Origin: Actinostola sp. cb2023
Lineage: Eukaryota; Cnidaria; Anthozoa; Actiniaria; Actinostolidae
Direction of reading: 5' to 3'
DNA: 64,000 bases
NCBI GenBank assembly: GCA_033675265.1
Contig: JAUJYZ010001328.1
Coordinates: 124,001-188,000, forward strand
Below the pieces are notes generated by a model. It saw only the letters and a list, made by a program, of their open reading frames with translations. It was not told the DNA's origin and did no database searches. This document shows positions 45,000 through 58,000 of the stretch, in pieces. Made by a program: the position numbers and the translations under genes. Each line of letters starts with the position of its first letter. Position 1 is the stretch's first letter.

Positions 45000-45670
45000 A
45001 CCTAAGACTGATATTCCGAGCTAACTGAACTGAGACACATGGAAGCCTTGAAAGCTTTTATCAGTTACATGTATACAAACTTGAAGTTAAACTGTTGCAT
45101 TGTAAAGAAATCATTACAAAATAACCTGGATTTTCAGTTGAAAGCAATGACTATATACGAAGCTTACCCAAATCGGCCAAAAACTTAAGAGACTCGAGCA
45201 CCCTTGAGCACAATCAAGATTACATACATGTACATGCTGACTTGAAGATGAGTTGGACTTGAATTTGCATTTGTGTATTGATTTTCATTATTTATAGTTT
45301 TTTATTATTTTCAAACAAGTTTACCGTTGTGTGTTGTTGCTGTGCTACGTACGTCTCTTTGAATTCAGGCGAAAACATACAACATACCGAAAATCCACGA
45401 GTTCGCCATTGGGTGCCTTTGATTTGTACTTGTGTCTGTGTGTATACATGTGTGAATGACTTCTTTATCTTTATGATAATCTCAATGTCTTGCTATCCAG
45501 CCCGATTAGCTCTTTTGGTTATTTCTAGGTAGCTAATACCCTATGTCTGTATTATTCTTTCTTCTTAATTAATTATATTATTGTAAATCCTGTGGTATTG
45601 AACAAATAAATTGAATTGAATTGAAAAGTCGTGTTACTTCACCTCCCTCTTGAGAGCGATTGAGAGCCGA
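45000..45670. other. Intergenic, LINE-like 3' tail possible
   Basis: AT-rich. The frame at 45278-45532 is followed by AATAAATTGAATTGAATTGAA near 45605, a short direct-repeat tail of a kind seen at LINE 3' ends. No reverse transcriptase sequence is present. Confidence 0.35.
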
Positions 45671-45671
45671 G

Positions 45672-45902
45672 TAATAGGAAGTTTAAGCTTTGCAAAATCT
45701 ACGACGGTGACGTCAACCGGAAGTGCAAATAACTTCTGTTCGGAGTTTCATACCTTCATAATTGGTATTCCCTGTGGATGAAGTAACCTCACAGGCTTAG
45801 GCTTGGACTAAATCTCTAATGTACAAAACCCCGAACAGAAGTTATCTACACTTCCGGTTGACGTCGCCGTCGTAGATTTTGTGTAGCTTAAACCCCCTAA
45901 TG
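45672..45902. mobile_element. Foldback element, about 230 bp
   Basis: Arms share AATCTACGACGG, ACGTCAACCGGAAGTG and AACTTCTGTTCGG with their complements; outer ends TAATAGGAAGTTTAAGC. It is just beyond the BZW 3' end. Confidence 0.75.
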
Positions 45903-45974
45903 TGTTTTACGAGTGCGTGCGTTACCTGCGTCATTCATCTAGAGTTGCCATGACAACCAACTACAGGTAAATTA

Positions 45975-45980
45975 TTTATT
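45975..45980 (-). promoter_or_regulatory. Poly(A) signal of BZW
   Basis: AATAAA on the minus strand about 90 bases after the BZW stop codon. A further hexamer was not needed. Confidence 0.5.
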
Positions 45981-46068
45981 TAGACATAAATGGGTAATAT
46001 TTATACCGTAAGGTTTTACATTAGCAGAATAAACTTTTTTTTTTGTCACACAAAATAGTTTGTTGGAC

Positions 46069-49000
46069 TCAGTTTTCCTCCTCGTCATCTTCGTCAGAGC
46101 CAGACTCTTCCTCTGCATTTTTGAGCCATTCCACCATTTTCTTCATCTGGTCTAGAAAGATGCTCTTCCCTTTGGAGGAATGAGCTCCATTGTACCACGA
46201 GATGATTGAATCTTCACCAAGAACATCGGCTGAAAAGAAAACGAAATGTGGAAGACACTAGTTAGAAATCTATAAGCAATAACAACCCTTAGTCCCCATC
46301 CACCCCTAATACACATCTTCAGTCTCAGTTACATTTTATCTTCTAAACCTCAATTGTTCAAATGCATGGATCTGAATACCCCGATAGACACTGATGAAAA
46401 AACATCAGTGTCTTTATCAGTGATAAAAGACTGATTGCCTGTAACACAGGTCATGCCTTTGCATAGCACCGATAGCAAGTTTCGACAATCCTTACAGCTT
46501 CCTATTTACGAATGCAAGACCTCTTTCGCATGTGGGATTTTATACTGCGCATGACAAAAGTACGTTTACAAGAAACTTTTGTAATTTTCTTGTATTATTT
46601 GCTTAGAATTCGTGTTTTAAATCAAGGTAAATTGGGATGGAAGTTTAGATGTGGTATTTACAGAATGAGCAGCCGTGTTGTATCTACAGATCCGAGACTA
46701 TTCACGTCACACTAGCGTTTTCGAATCGTTAACACCAGTCCACAATAATGCATTTTCGTTTGAAAACACATACATTTTGATGCGTTTTGACCTTGAGCTA
46801 CCTTGTGTTGCACTAAAATGATACACCGAAAACACTAGAAAAAAACATAGATTTTGAACAGTGATTTCAACTTACTTTTGTAAAACAAAAGTATAATCTT
46901 CTGGAAAACTTTCATAAAGTTCATGTTTTCATAGCAGTATTCCTAGAAGCAAAAATAATGACAAAGATTTACAAATGTTTCAATGTACTTCCAGTAAACA
47001 AAGTGAAAAACCATACCTGAATCTTCACCAGAAGACTCGTTTCTGAATCGGAAGAGGTTGCAAAAGCAGCAAAGAGAGAGGAATAAGTCTGCAAAAAAAG
47101 TCAATGTTAAGCTGTGAATATTTAAATGTAATACAGCATATCCAACTCCCTAAAGCTGGAAAATCCCCTTAACATGTAAACGAACTCCCTTTGAAGCAAC
47201 CCAACTACGAACCTGGCACAGGAAGCCCAAGCTGTGATTTTGTGGAGAATATCGTAAAAAAAACATTTTCTGTAAATACTGTAATAAAAGACTTGAAACT
47301 GTGGTAGTGTCTTGTGTTCTTTATTTACTATACCTGTACGGTCCTGTACAAATTTCCAGCGAATTTCAGCATTTTTTGTACAGGTATAGTAAATAAATAA
47401 TAATAATAATAATAATAATTGATTAATTTATATTGCGCACTTTTCATACAATGATCAAGTGCGCATTACAGTAGCTATAACTAATTACAAAAATAAATAA
47501 AGACCACAAAACACTACCAAGGTTTCAAGACTTTTATTACAGTATTTACAGAAAATGTTTTTTTACGATATTCTCCACAAAATCACAGCTTGGGCTTCCT
47601 GTCGTGTTGGCTATTTAAGGGTGGACTAACATATTTCGTTACTATGCAACCGCGTTGCTATGGGGTTTTACATGTCTTCAATTCTTTAGCTTGGTTGAGG
47701 ATTTTTTCCTGAAATTTTGATATTTTATAGCCTTGTTAAACATCCTACTTCTCTCTAGGGGTTTTAAATTTCGTTTTAGCAGAAATGAGCAAGCATACAA
47801 TTTATGAATTGAAAGTCATAAAATTCGCGCATCTCCTGCTTGGGTACAACAGGAAAATCAAAACGTCTTTGCTGCATAATAATTTTTATGCCAAATGACA
47901 GAATAGAGAACTGTCTAAACATTTTCGTAGGATTCTTTTCCGAAATCCATCAATTCAATGCTGAAAAAGAACGGTAAATTTAGCAAGACTTCACTGCGCA
48001 TGCGCAGATTCTCGTTTTCAAAAACCTTCAAAATTTTCGAGCACGTTCACTGAGAGTTATTTTTTTCTAACCTAGAATATCAACAACGACCTAGTCAACA
48101 TTGCTGAGCATGCTTTTTCAAAACTGAAGACAATATGACAAGTTATGGAATTTAATCCTTATAAACAGCTCGATAAACGTCCATAAAAAAATCATTTTTC
48201 ATTTAAATACCAAATCCATGCTCAGTTGTCTGCTCCTTGTGTTGTAGAACAAGTGTATAATCATAGATTTACAGTATCTTATAAATCCTTGGAAAAAAAG
48301 AGCGTTTTCTGTTTTGATGACGTCATTGTGACGTAATTTGGTGACGTCATGCTCTGACAAAGCTTTCTCCCTTACAATCACTTCCTATAAGTCCCTTCTC
48401 TTCTCTTTGAATTTTACGATTTTTTTGAGGTTTCAAAGTTTCCTTAGCAACAGTCGAAATAAATATGTTAGTCCACCCTTAATAGAGGATTAATTACAGT
48501 AATAATTATATTGGAATGCTCACGCTTTACTGCTCTGATGCCATTTGAACTCATTTGAACTCATAGAACCAGTGACAACTATGTTTCAGTTTAATATTTT
48601 GTTATCCAGACTTACTTTCAAGTGGCGGAGAGCTTGGTCTGCTACAAGCTCTTCCTTCTTGTTCCACTCTACTTCGCCCATGATGGCCTTCCATATCTGA
48701 TTAAAATGTGAAAACAGTCTAAATATTTTACTAGTCCATGGGTAGCACATGAAAACATACTGAATGTTAGACAAAACTAAGACCACACAAGTCTCGCACA
48801 TGCCAGTCATTCTTCTGAACATAATCAATGAAGGGTTCCTTGTGATAACAATGTAAGTGATATCTGATCAAAATCTAAATTCTCCTTGAGTTTTTTTGAA
48901 TTTCAAAAGAAAATTAGGATTTTCATCCCACTTATAATGTTTGTGATTAGTAGATGGTTAAAGATAAGATACACATGTACAATGCATGAAGATACAATGC

Positions 49001-52000
49001 ATTAGAGTGCGATTTAGAAAAGCATGAAAGATTAGTGACTAAATAGTACTAAATAGTGGTAATTAAACAATAGAAAACAAAGGATTTTTAACAAATTAGT
49101 ACTATTTAGATTTAGTTAGTTTACACGCTTTTCTAAATTGCACTCTAAGACAAGATTGGACAAATAGAAAATGTGTGCATGCTCTGTGCACTTATACATT
49201 TATAGAGCATGCAGGGACTGATCAAAACATGAGAGAAGTGTTAGAAGAAGCACCACGCGAAGCAGAGTACTTCTCGACACTCCTCTCGTGTTCTGATCAG
49301 TCCCCAAGTGCTCTATAACTGCACAGAGCACAGCAGACAAGTTTTCTAATTATTATTACACTGTACTTCTTTTATGAAATACAATTTATTGTGATTTTAA
49401 GGCAAGTTTTTCTTTGATCATCTGCGTGCACGTGCTGTGTGCTCTCGTAGAGCACGTGGCATATGCATCCTTTGGCAGATCAGAGTGAGCGTTATTTAAC
49501 AGTTATTTTATGATTAACTAATTGAAGATGACTCTCTGTGCTTCTATACAAAAATAATGCATGCTGAGATCTTGAAAGCTGATAGTGCAGCAACATTCAA
49601 GACCTCAGAAGTGCATTATTTTTGCATAGAAGCACAGAGTCATCTTCTACATGTATTTGCTTCATAATATAAAACTAGTTTTAAACAGGCTAAAAGTTCT
49701 GCTTTGTTTTCGCTGCTCCGTGCTTCTATAACATAATAATGCACGCTCAGCAACAAATCAAATCGTGCGTTCTTGGGTGGTACACATAGTTTATATTAGA
49801 AATAATATTATTGCACTCACCAGGAAGACTACATCACCTTCAGGAATGGATGCTTTTTTCATTTCATCTTTTGAAATAACAATGATCTGACAACATTTTG
49901 AAAAAACATAATTAAATAAATAAATAAAAACAAAATGTCTATATGATCAATAGTAGGATGGCAGACTGTGAGTATATACATGTATGAAGAGTCTGACATT
50001 ACCAATATTATTACCATATTCTCATCAATAGTATGATGGCAGACTGTGAGTACATACATGTATGAAGTCTGACATTATCAATATTATTACCATATTCTCA
50101 TCAATAGTATGATGGCAGACTGTGAGTATATACATGTATGAAGTCTGACATTATCAATATTATTACCATATTCTCATCAATAGTATGATGGCAGACTGTG
50201 AGTACATACATGTATGAAGTCTGACATTACAATGTTACCATATTCTCACATAGTATGATGGCAGACTGTGAGTACATACATGTATGAAGTCTGACATTAC
50301 CAATATTATTACCATACAGTATTCACATACCTCTTTGACTGGAGTGTCATTCTTCAGCATTTCTTTGAGCTTTATCTGGAACTTTCTTCTTGACTCAATA
50401 CCTTCCCTGGCTCTCTAGAGACACAAACACACAATAATATCACATGTTATTATTCCACTCGTGCGTCATTTTACCATATAAGGGCAAGAGAACATGCAAA
50501 ATATGCCAGCGTATTACACAGTAGCTCGCGCGCGCACGAACAACATAGTGAAAAACGGCCCAAAAACTTCAGGAAAGAAAGAAACAATATCAATTGTGGA
50601 ATAATAAACCCCTTATTTGATGGTTTGACAGATAATACTTGCGGATATTTTACTCATTGCTCGTATTTTTCCTCGTCCTACGGGCTCAGAAAAATACTAC
50701 GCAACTCGTAAAATATCCACGCGTATTATCTGTCAAACCATCAAATAAGCTGTATGTACACTCAACAAAATTACTCCACTCCTATTGGACAAGAGCAGCA
50801 CAATTAATCCCAAATACTCCAGTTCCGAGTTGTTTATGCACTGCTGTATTCCTTGACAAAAGATGCATTTGCTTAGGATTATCCTCATTCAGTGTAAATT
50901 ATGCACAATTACTGATGGGAACACGAAAAAGTGTTGACATTCAACAATAGAAACCATTTTTAATTGCACGGGTTATTCTCTGGATTGAGGAGTACAGCGG
51001 TGTCTAAGCAACTCGAAACTGGAGTATTGTACTGGGAAAGAACCAAGTGCAGCCAAAGCTATTTAGTTGTAAAAACTATTATTGGTCAGCTTGATGGTTC
51101 TTATTATATACAGGATTGTAATTGAATGACTTAGTAGGAGAGTACAATGTAAATGAATCGGCAAGTCATCCTATTTTGCTGACAAATTTTGTATTTTGCT
51201 GACAAATGACATCCAGTGCAAGTGTGAAAGTGCCAGGTGATATTGCTGGTTGCTTGCAACTTCTGGCCACCCTAGTGTAAATAGTTTTTTGTGCTCATAA
51301 AATGTACATGAGGTGTGAAATCCCTTAGTATTATATTATTTCTTCTTCATTGTTATGGTAATTAGATATGGGAACAAACACTCCAGTTCATAAGTATAGT
51401 GTCATGTTGTTTGGCGTCAGGCGCTTTTGCCGCTCCTGCATCCATTGTATATGATATATATCCTACCCTAAATAAGCATAGGGGGTTATCAGAGAAAGAC
51501 GCGCAAAAGACCTGACGCTGAAGGATGAAGTACATGAGGACATCGACCCCGAATACAGATTACAAGGGTGAGTCGGGAGGGTGACAAAACCCATTGTTAT
51601 ATCCCCATAGTCAAACTCGTTTTCTCATTGGTCGAGAGCACGTCACGTGGCGGGCGTCAAATCTTAATAACTCCCACGCGGGCAATAAGTTCACGTGATC
51701 GAAACGTGAGAGGGGAATAAACGCACATGATCAGGTCAAAGTCGATGGAAAATACTTGTGGCGCCGTTGTTATTAACAGCGATTTTTTCGTTTCGGGAAA
51801 CATTGAGATTCTCGGGAAACAAAATTAACTGTTTCGCCACTCGGGACCAGTCATTAAGTGTTTACTAGCATTAACTGTTTCGCCACTCGGGACCAGTCAT
51901 TAAGTGTTTACTAGCATTAACTGTTTCGCCACTCGGGACCAGTCATTAAGTGTTTACTAGCATTAACTGTTTCGCCACTCGGGACCAGTCATTAAGTGTT

Positions 52001-55000
52001 TACTAGCATAGTCTTGCAAGATTTCTTGCAAAGTGTGGTAGATAATTTATGCTGGGTGTATTAAAATTAGCTATGGGCCAATCAGGAGACAGGGATTATC
52101 ATAACAATGGAATGCATGCATAATATAATATATGCAAATGACTTTGAATAGTCTTTTTATTTTGTTCAGTTACTATCAAAGGTGTGCAATTTGAGCCACT
52201 CACAACATCACATACATGTACATATAATGAAATTCATTGGTTCCGTACCTGGAAGGTGATTAGCTTGTCCAAGCCATGCTCTCTGAAATGTTTTTCAAAG
52301 TATTCATTGTTTTGCTTGTTTGGGGGAAAGAAGTCCTGACAAAATAAAGGTGAGCTGATTAATATACATATACACAAAGCAGTTCATTAGTGATTGTGCG
52401 AACAAGTGAGATATCGAGAAGATAAATTTCATACCTCCAAGCATCCATACATTATTCTGTTTATTACTCGGGCCCTTCCGAAGGAAGCCCGAGTAATAAA
52501 ATGGGCTTTCTTTTTATTATTATTATTTATTTTTTTGTCATGGTCATGGAATGAAGAAAAAATGCGAAGAATGAAGAAAGAATGCGAAGTATTTGATCGT
52601 ATCGAGTTTCAAGATTACTCCTGAAGCAGATAAGGGAAAACAAACGACACACAGGACTCAAGTAGATTTGAATCTTAGTTTTGAAAGCAGCTGTAGATCT
52701 TGAAGCTATCGAAAGGTCAGGATTCTAGTTCGCTATGTCATGTTTGTTATTAGGCGGAATGAACTGAAATGAACTCAAAAACTATCATGACCTTACTATG
52801 TCATGTTTGTTATTAGGCGACATTGGACCCCAGAGTAGGCCTTTTGTTGCTAATTGTAATAGTACGTGTACAGTTATGTCCTTGTTAAACTCACGACCAG
52901 CGATGTAACTACATCTATTGACAGAAAGCTATATGTACAGAAGTCATGCAAACAATCGAGCCAGTCGAGTTTAATATTTTCAGTAACTCACGATGGATGT
53001 TTATTTTATTCCACGTTTGAAAAATTCAGTACGATTACAGTTGTGTGATCCTTGTTAGAACAGAATTTCCACGCTCAAAACAGGTCAGTGAACGGCAAAA
53101 ATACAATCGAAATCAAAACGTCCTTAGATTTTAGGGATCTATTACAGAAGAAGACGCTCAGTGACAAGGGAGAATATTTGTGTCGGTGACTCATAGATAA
53201 AGATCTCCGACTCTTAAGGTACGCTGTCGTACGTCTTTAAACGTATTTGAGGTCACTTGAGGTCACATCTTAAATCTAACAGAAGCAGCTTTTGATTTTT
53301 AATCGATAATTCTTTTCTGATTTCGAGATAAATCGAACAAGATCTTTCAATGTATAGGCAGAGACAGCAGATTGGTCGAGCTTTGTCACATCATACCGTA
53401 GTCTGAATCAATTGGATGTTTAAAAGATACGAAGTTCAACTTTCCTCTGCGATAACGAAGAAACCAAAGACGTTATCAGAACCGTCTGACCATGAATATG
53501 AACCTCAACTGGACGTTCCAAGTACATGCTACAGAAGTACGATTCGGAGATTTTTATCTATGCTCACCGACACATATATACATAGTCTCCCTCGTCACGA
53601 AACTGTCAGTCATTGTCATGCCCCTCCTTACGCAACTGACATTGTCCTTGTCATAAGCCCGAGTGTACGCTCATTGAGCGTCTTGTTATGTAAACTTTTG
53701 AATTGTGTTTGACTTATTTTTAAGATCATCGATTGGCTGATATTAACACACGTAAAATTATTGTATTTTTACGTGTGTTCTAAAGATACAATATTTTTCA
53801 GTGACCGAAATCCCTATAAAACACTGTAGTTTATATAATAAAGTGATTTTTTTTTAAAATATAATAAAGTGATTTTTTTATATAATAAAGTGATTTATTC
53901 TCAGTAACAGCAAAATAAAATACAGTGCTTAGGATGTTCTTATGCCAAGACTAATGGTAAGACGAGAATGACCTATCATGTCAACAAATAAGATACAGTT
54001 TTGGACAGATACTTGTAGTGCAGACAGTTAAAAAATAAAAACATTATTATAACCCTGATTTTCACTAGCACTGTCACATGGCCTGACGCAAGTGTACGCA
54101 CAAGAAATTGAAAATGTTGTCCCTTGTGTGTATGCTTGCACTTGTGTCTATCTTTGTACTTGTGCGTATGCAGTGATAGGGAAGCCTGGTTTGGGTTGTA
54201 GGCCAATGGCCCATCGTTTGTTTCATTTATGGGCCATGGCTTTTCAAAGTGGGCCATCAGTTCAAATTGATGGGCCATGGTATATATATTTTAAATTAGA
54301 TAACTTTCATAGATCATTTTGACTGTCTAAAACAACTGAACGGAACTGAACGCTTGTGTTACGATACAGTGAATCTAACGTGTTTGAACGGCTATTCCGG
54401 GGGCTATTAAAGCGTGCGAGGTTAGTATATACCAACTCGCCAATCTCCTAAGAACGCATGCTCTGATTGGTTAAAAAGTCAGTAAATATTTAACTCGCCA
54501 CTTCGCATCTATTCTACCGATTTCGATCGGCTCACTGTCGTCAACGGCAGCAGAAACTCCATCAAGACAGCAGGCTTCGTTTTCATTATTACTTGCTTTA
54601 CCAAAAAGGGAAGTTAAAGTAGTCTGTTTTCCGCTTTTAAATCATTTGGACGGCATTGAATTGACCAAAAAGCGAATGAAAAATTACAAAAGTATGCTTG
54701 GCGAAAGTCGCTAGCGCCCGCGATGTGGTCAGCTGTCATTCTAATTTTGGTGATAGGAACATCGATAAAATACCCTCGCATCGTGTTCGATTTTGTTCGC
54801 TTCGAGATTCTTTGGAATAATGGTTGTGGAAATCATGAAAAGGTACAATTTTCCAAAGTAAAGTTCAACTTTATTCATAGAAGAAGTGTTTTGGAATTGT
54901 TATGCGCCCCTTGGGCCCATGAATATTTTTTTTTTGCGCCATGCACTCTAAAATAGCGCCAATGGCGCATGTCCTTCCCTATCACTGTGTATGTTTGCAC

Positions 55001-58000
55001 TTGAGTTTAAATATTATAGTATAGTTATAGTAGTTTTTAGCATTTTTATAGTTTTACATATTTTTGTATATTATATAAGTATATATTATATATATTTCTT
55101 TTTTTAATTTTGTGAAAATCTGAAACTATTTCTTCACTAGACAGGGCCTCTGATATTACGCAATGGTGCGATTTCGCACATTTGGCCTAAAATCGCATCC
55201 GATCGCATAATTTACCGATAGACGCATAATTCATGAAAAATAGCACAATATGAACAAATCCAAAGCAAATATTCACTTTATTTAAACTTTCATTGACAGT
55301 TGACTGTTATTTCCGAGTGATTTTCCTTTGAAAACCCATAACCTCTACAACACGTTCGAGATGTGTATGAACGTACGTACTAGAATGTTCTAGGCGTTCT
55401 ATGCGTAGATTGTCTTGGAGGCCTGGCACTAGTTATTTGGACTGTGGAATGCCCGAGTTAGAAAATGGCGCAGGGAAAAATTGGGTGGTGTTCAGGTCGC
55501 AAATAAAGGAGCAGTGGTGAAAGGATTCGCGTTCTAATTGTATTGGACAGCAGTTAATTGATTTTCCTCCTCTAAAACCCAGTAAAAAAGGTTAACTTAA
55601 CCATTGGAAAAATCGCATAATTTTCTGCATAATTTCCCTTTTTTTCCGCACAATTTCCGATTTCCCCCCCCGCACCATATCAGAGGCCCTGACTAGAGTA
55701 TATTACATCTGTAGACCTATCTATGGTCTGAGTTCTGTTGCAAACAGAAATCTAGAAGTAGGTAAAAACGATCATTGAAATGTGGGCTCCCTGTGGTGTG
55801 CTCAAAGAACGCAAGAAATTCGGTTAACAATCAATCTAAATGCAGCAGATTATAGTTTTCTCTAGCCTCCGATAGATATTTCATAATTCTAAGTAATATT
55901 TGTCTCAAATTTTAAGTTTTGAAAATTTTCGATTTTGCAAATATTAATGGCAGCCTGTCTCAGGCCTGTTTTCTCAGCTCATGCTTATACACCCTATGCA
56001 ATACTCGATTTCTTGAATTTGCATAAATTTGCAAAAACTGAAAGAATAACAAGTTAAGTAAAGGTAAAATAATAGATTGAAAGACAGTTTAGTAATTACC
56101 CCAAAAGTGCATTAATAAAAATGAAACCATCATAAAGTAGTAAGCGTTTGGAAGGTGCAAAATACATGGAAACGAGGCATTTAGGGCCAAAGTCCGGTTT
56201 CTGGCACAAATCTTTGTAATTTCAAGTCACTATATCTTTTCAAGATTTCGTAGTACAGCCCTAAAATTTGGTGTGTTCATTTTTGATAACACTCTCTTCA
56301 AAGAGATTGTCAGATATTGCTGTAACATATTCCCAATAACAAAGTGTCAGAATGATATTTTACGATTCTACCATTTATGCATAGGGTGTATGTTTAGTGA
56401 TGACCAGGCTTAGAAAGCAGACAACATACCAGGATCTTGTTTTCCAGCTCAGCTTTTCTCAAAGAAATACTCAGATGACTAAAGTCTTTTTCATTGACCC
56501 ATTCAATAAAGACTTTGGTCACAAAGTCAAGGGCAATTCCTGGTTAAATCAAACAAAAAAGCTTTGTTACTCTTTATCAGGGAAAAAAATCCACACAAAT
56601 CTGTAGAATTTAATATGCATCCTCTCTTTTCACATGCAAAAAGTCCTGTTTATTTATTTATTTATTTATTATGTTGTCATACTAGTTTACCTTCTTTGAG
56701 AAGCTGTTCATTGAACAAACTGTTGAGTGCCATGGCTGGAGCCATTCCTGATGATCAAATAACAGTACAGGTTACATTATTTTATTGCATAATAAATATT
56801 ATTCTCAGGTTGAAAGACAAGACCAAAAGGAACTCTGGGAAATTAAATGCTCAACTGACAGGTGGTGGCTAAATGGGATGCCTCAAAAGGACCTTTGAGT
56901 GTCAAACAATAGAACGAATCTATTGTGTTACTGCATCGTTCTATTGTTTTGTATTTAATGAGGTCCTTTTAAAGTGCATATGACATGAAAATTTTTTATT
57001 GGCCTCAATTATGCAGATTATTGGTAGTATGAAAGAAAACATAATCAATTTTCTGTGAAATGATTGCTTTGAAAGATATTTTCGAAAAATACATCAGCTG
57101 TTATGACGTCACTCCTCAAAAATAACCAAAATAGTCATACTTTTGTCCGACCATAAGACAAAAACATAAACAGGTAAAGCTTCTAACTTTTTTGGTGTTT
57201 AAAGTATTATATCTGTACTTTTAATCTACTTCAAATTATTTGTTGTTCTTTTCGTTTTCTAGCACAAAAAGCAATCGATATTTGCCATGATTTCAATGAA
57301 ACCAGGGTGCGATCAAACAACGTGACGTCACACTTCGCAACATGTTTTTCACAAATATCTCTAAAAGCAATAATTTAATCAAAAATTCTTTGTGATATTA
57401 TTATTTCCATCACTAATCTATGTTATAAAATTAAATTAAAAAAATTGTGTCATATGCACTTTAAGGCATCCCATTTAGCTGCCACCTAACTAACTTAACA
57501 ATATTACTCAAGATACTCATTTACTGCCCATTTACAGACTTCCTAGCAGTCTTAGATTCAATGACTGACTTGTGATTTCAAGTTGACAATGATTATACAT
57601 TAATAATAGATAGATACATGTATGTATGAACTCTCAAACAAGGCACTGAAATAGTCTATACATGTAGAAACATTGTACATGTCACTTTTCTGATTACATG
57701 AAATTAAAACGTACCATTTGCGAGCACAATGCCAGTCGTTATGGCCAATTTGTTTCTCTGCGCTTCGGTAAATCCCTTGAGAAACAAGAGGATCTGGAAT
57801 GGAAACATTTTATGTCAGACCACTTATTCTTCTGTGAAGGCAATTCTTACATTGGAACAGCAGTAATAAAACATTTATTTGTGAATTCAAAAGAATTCAA
57901 CAACATGATTTAATCAAACACATGCAGAGGTCACCTAATAATCCATCATTAGTACATTATTTACGTCATCAAATGTAAACTCTCTAACACTGCTTTTCAG

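Noticed and set aside
49944..50322. Second CRISPR-like array
   Set aside because: Plain 76-bp tandem repeat inside a BZW intron.
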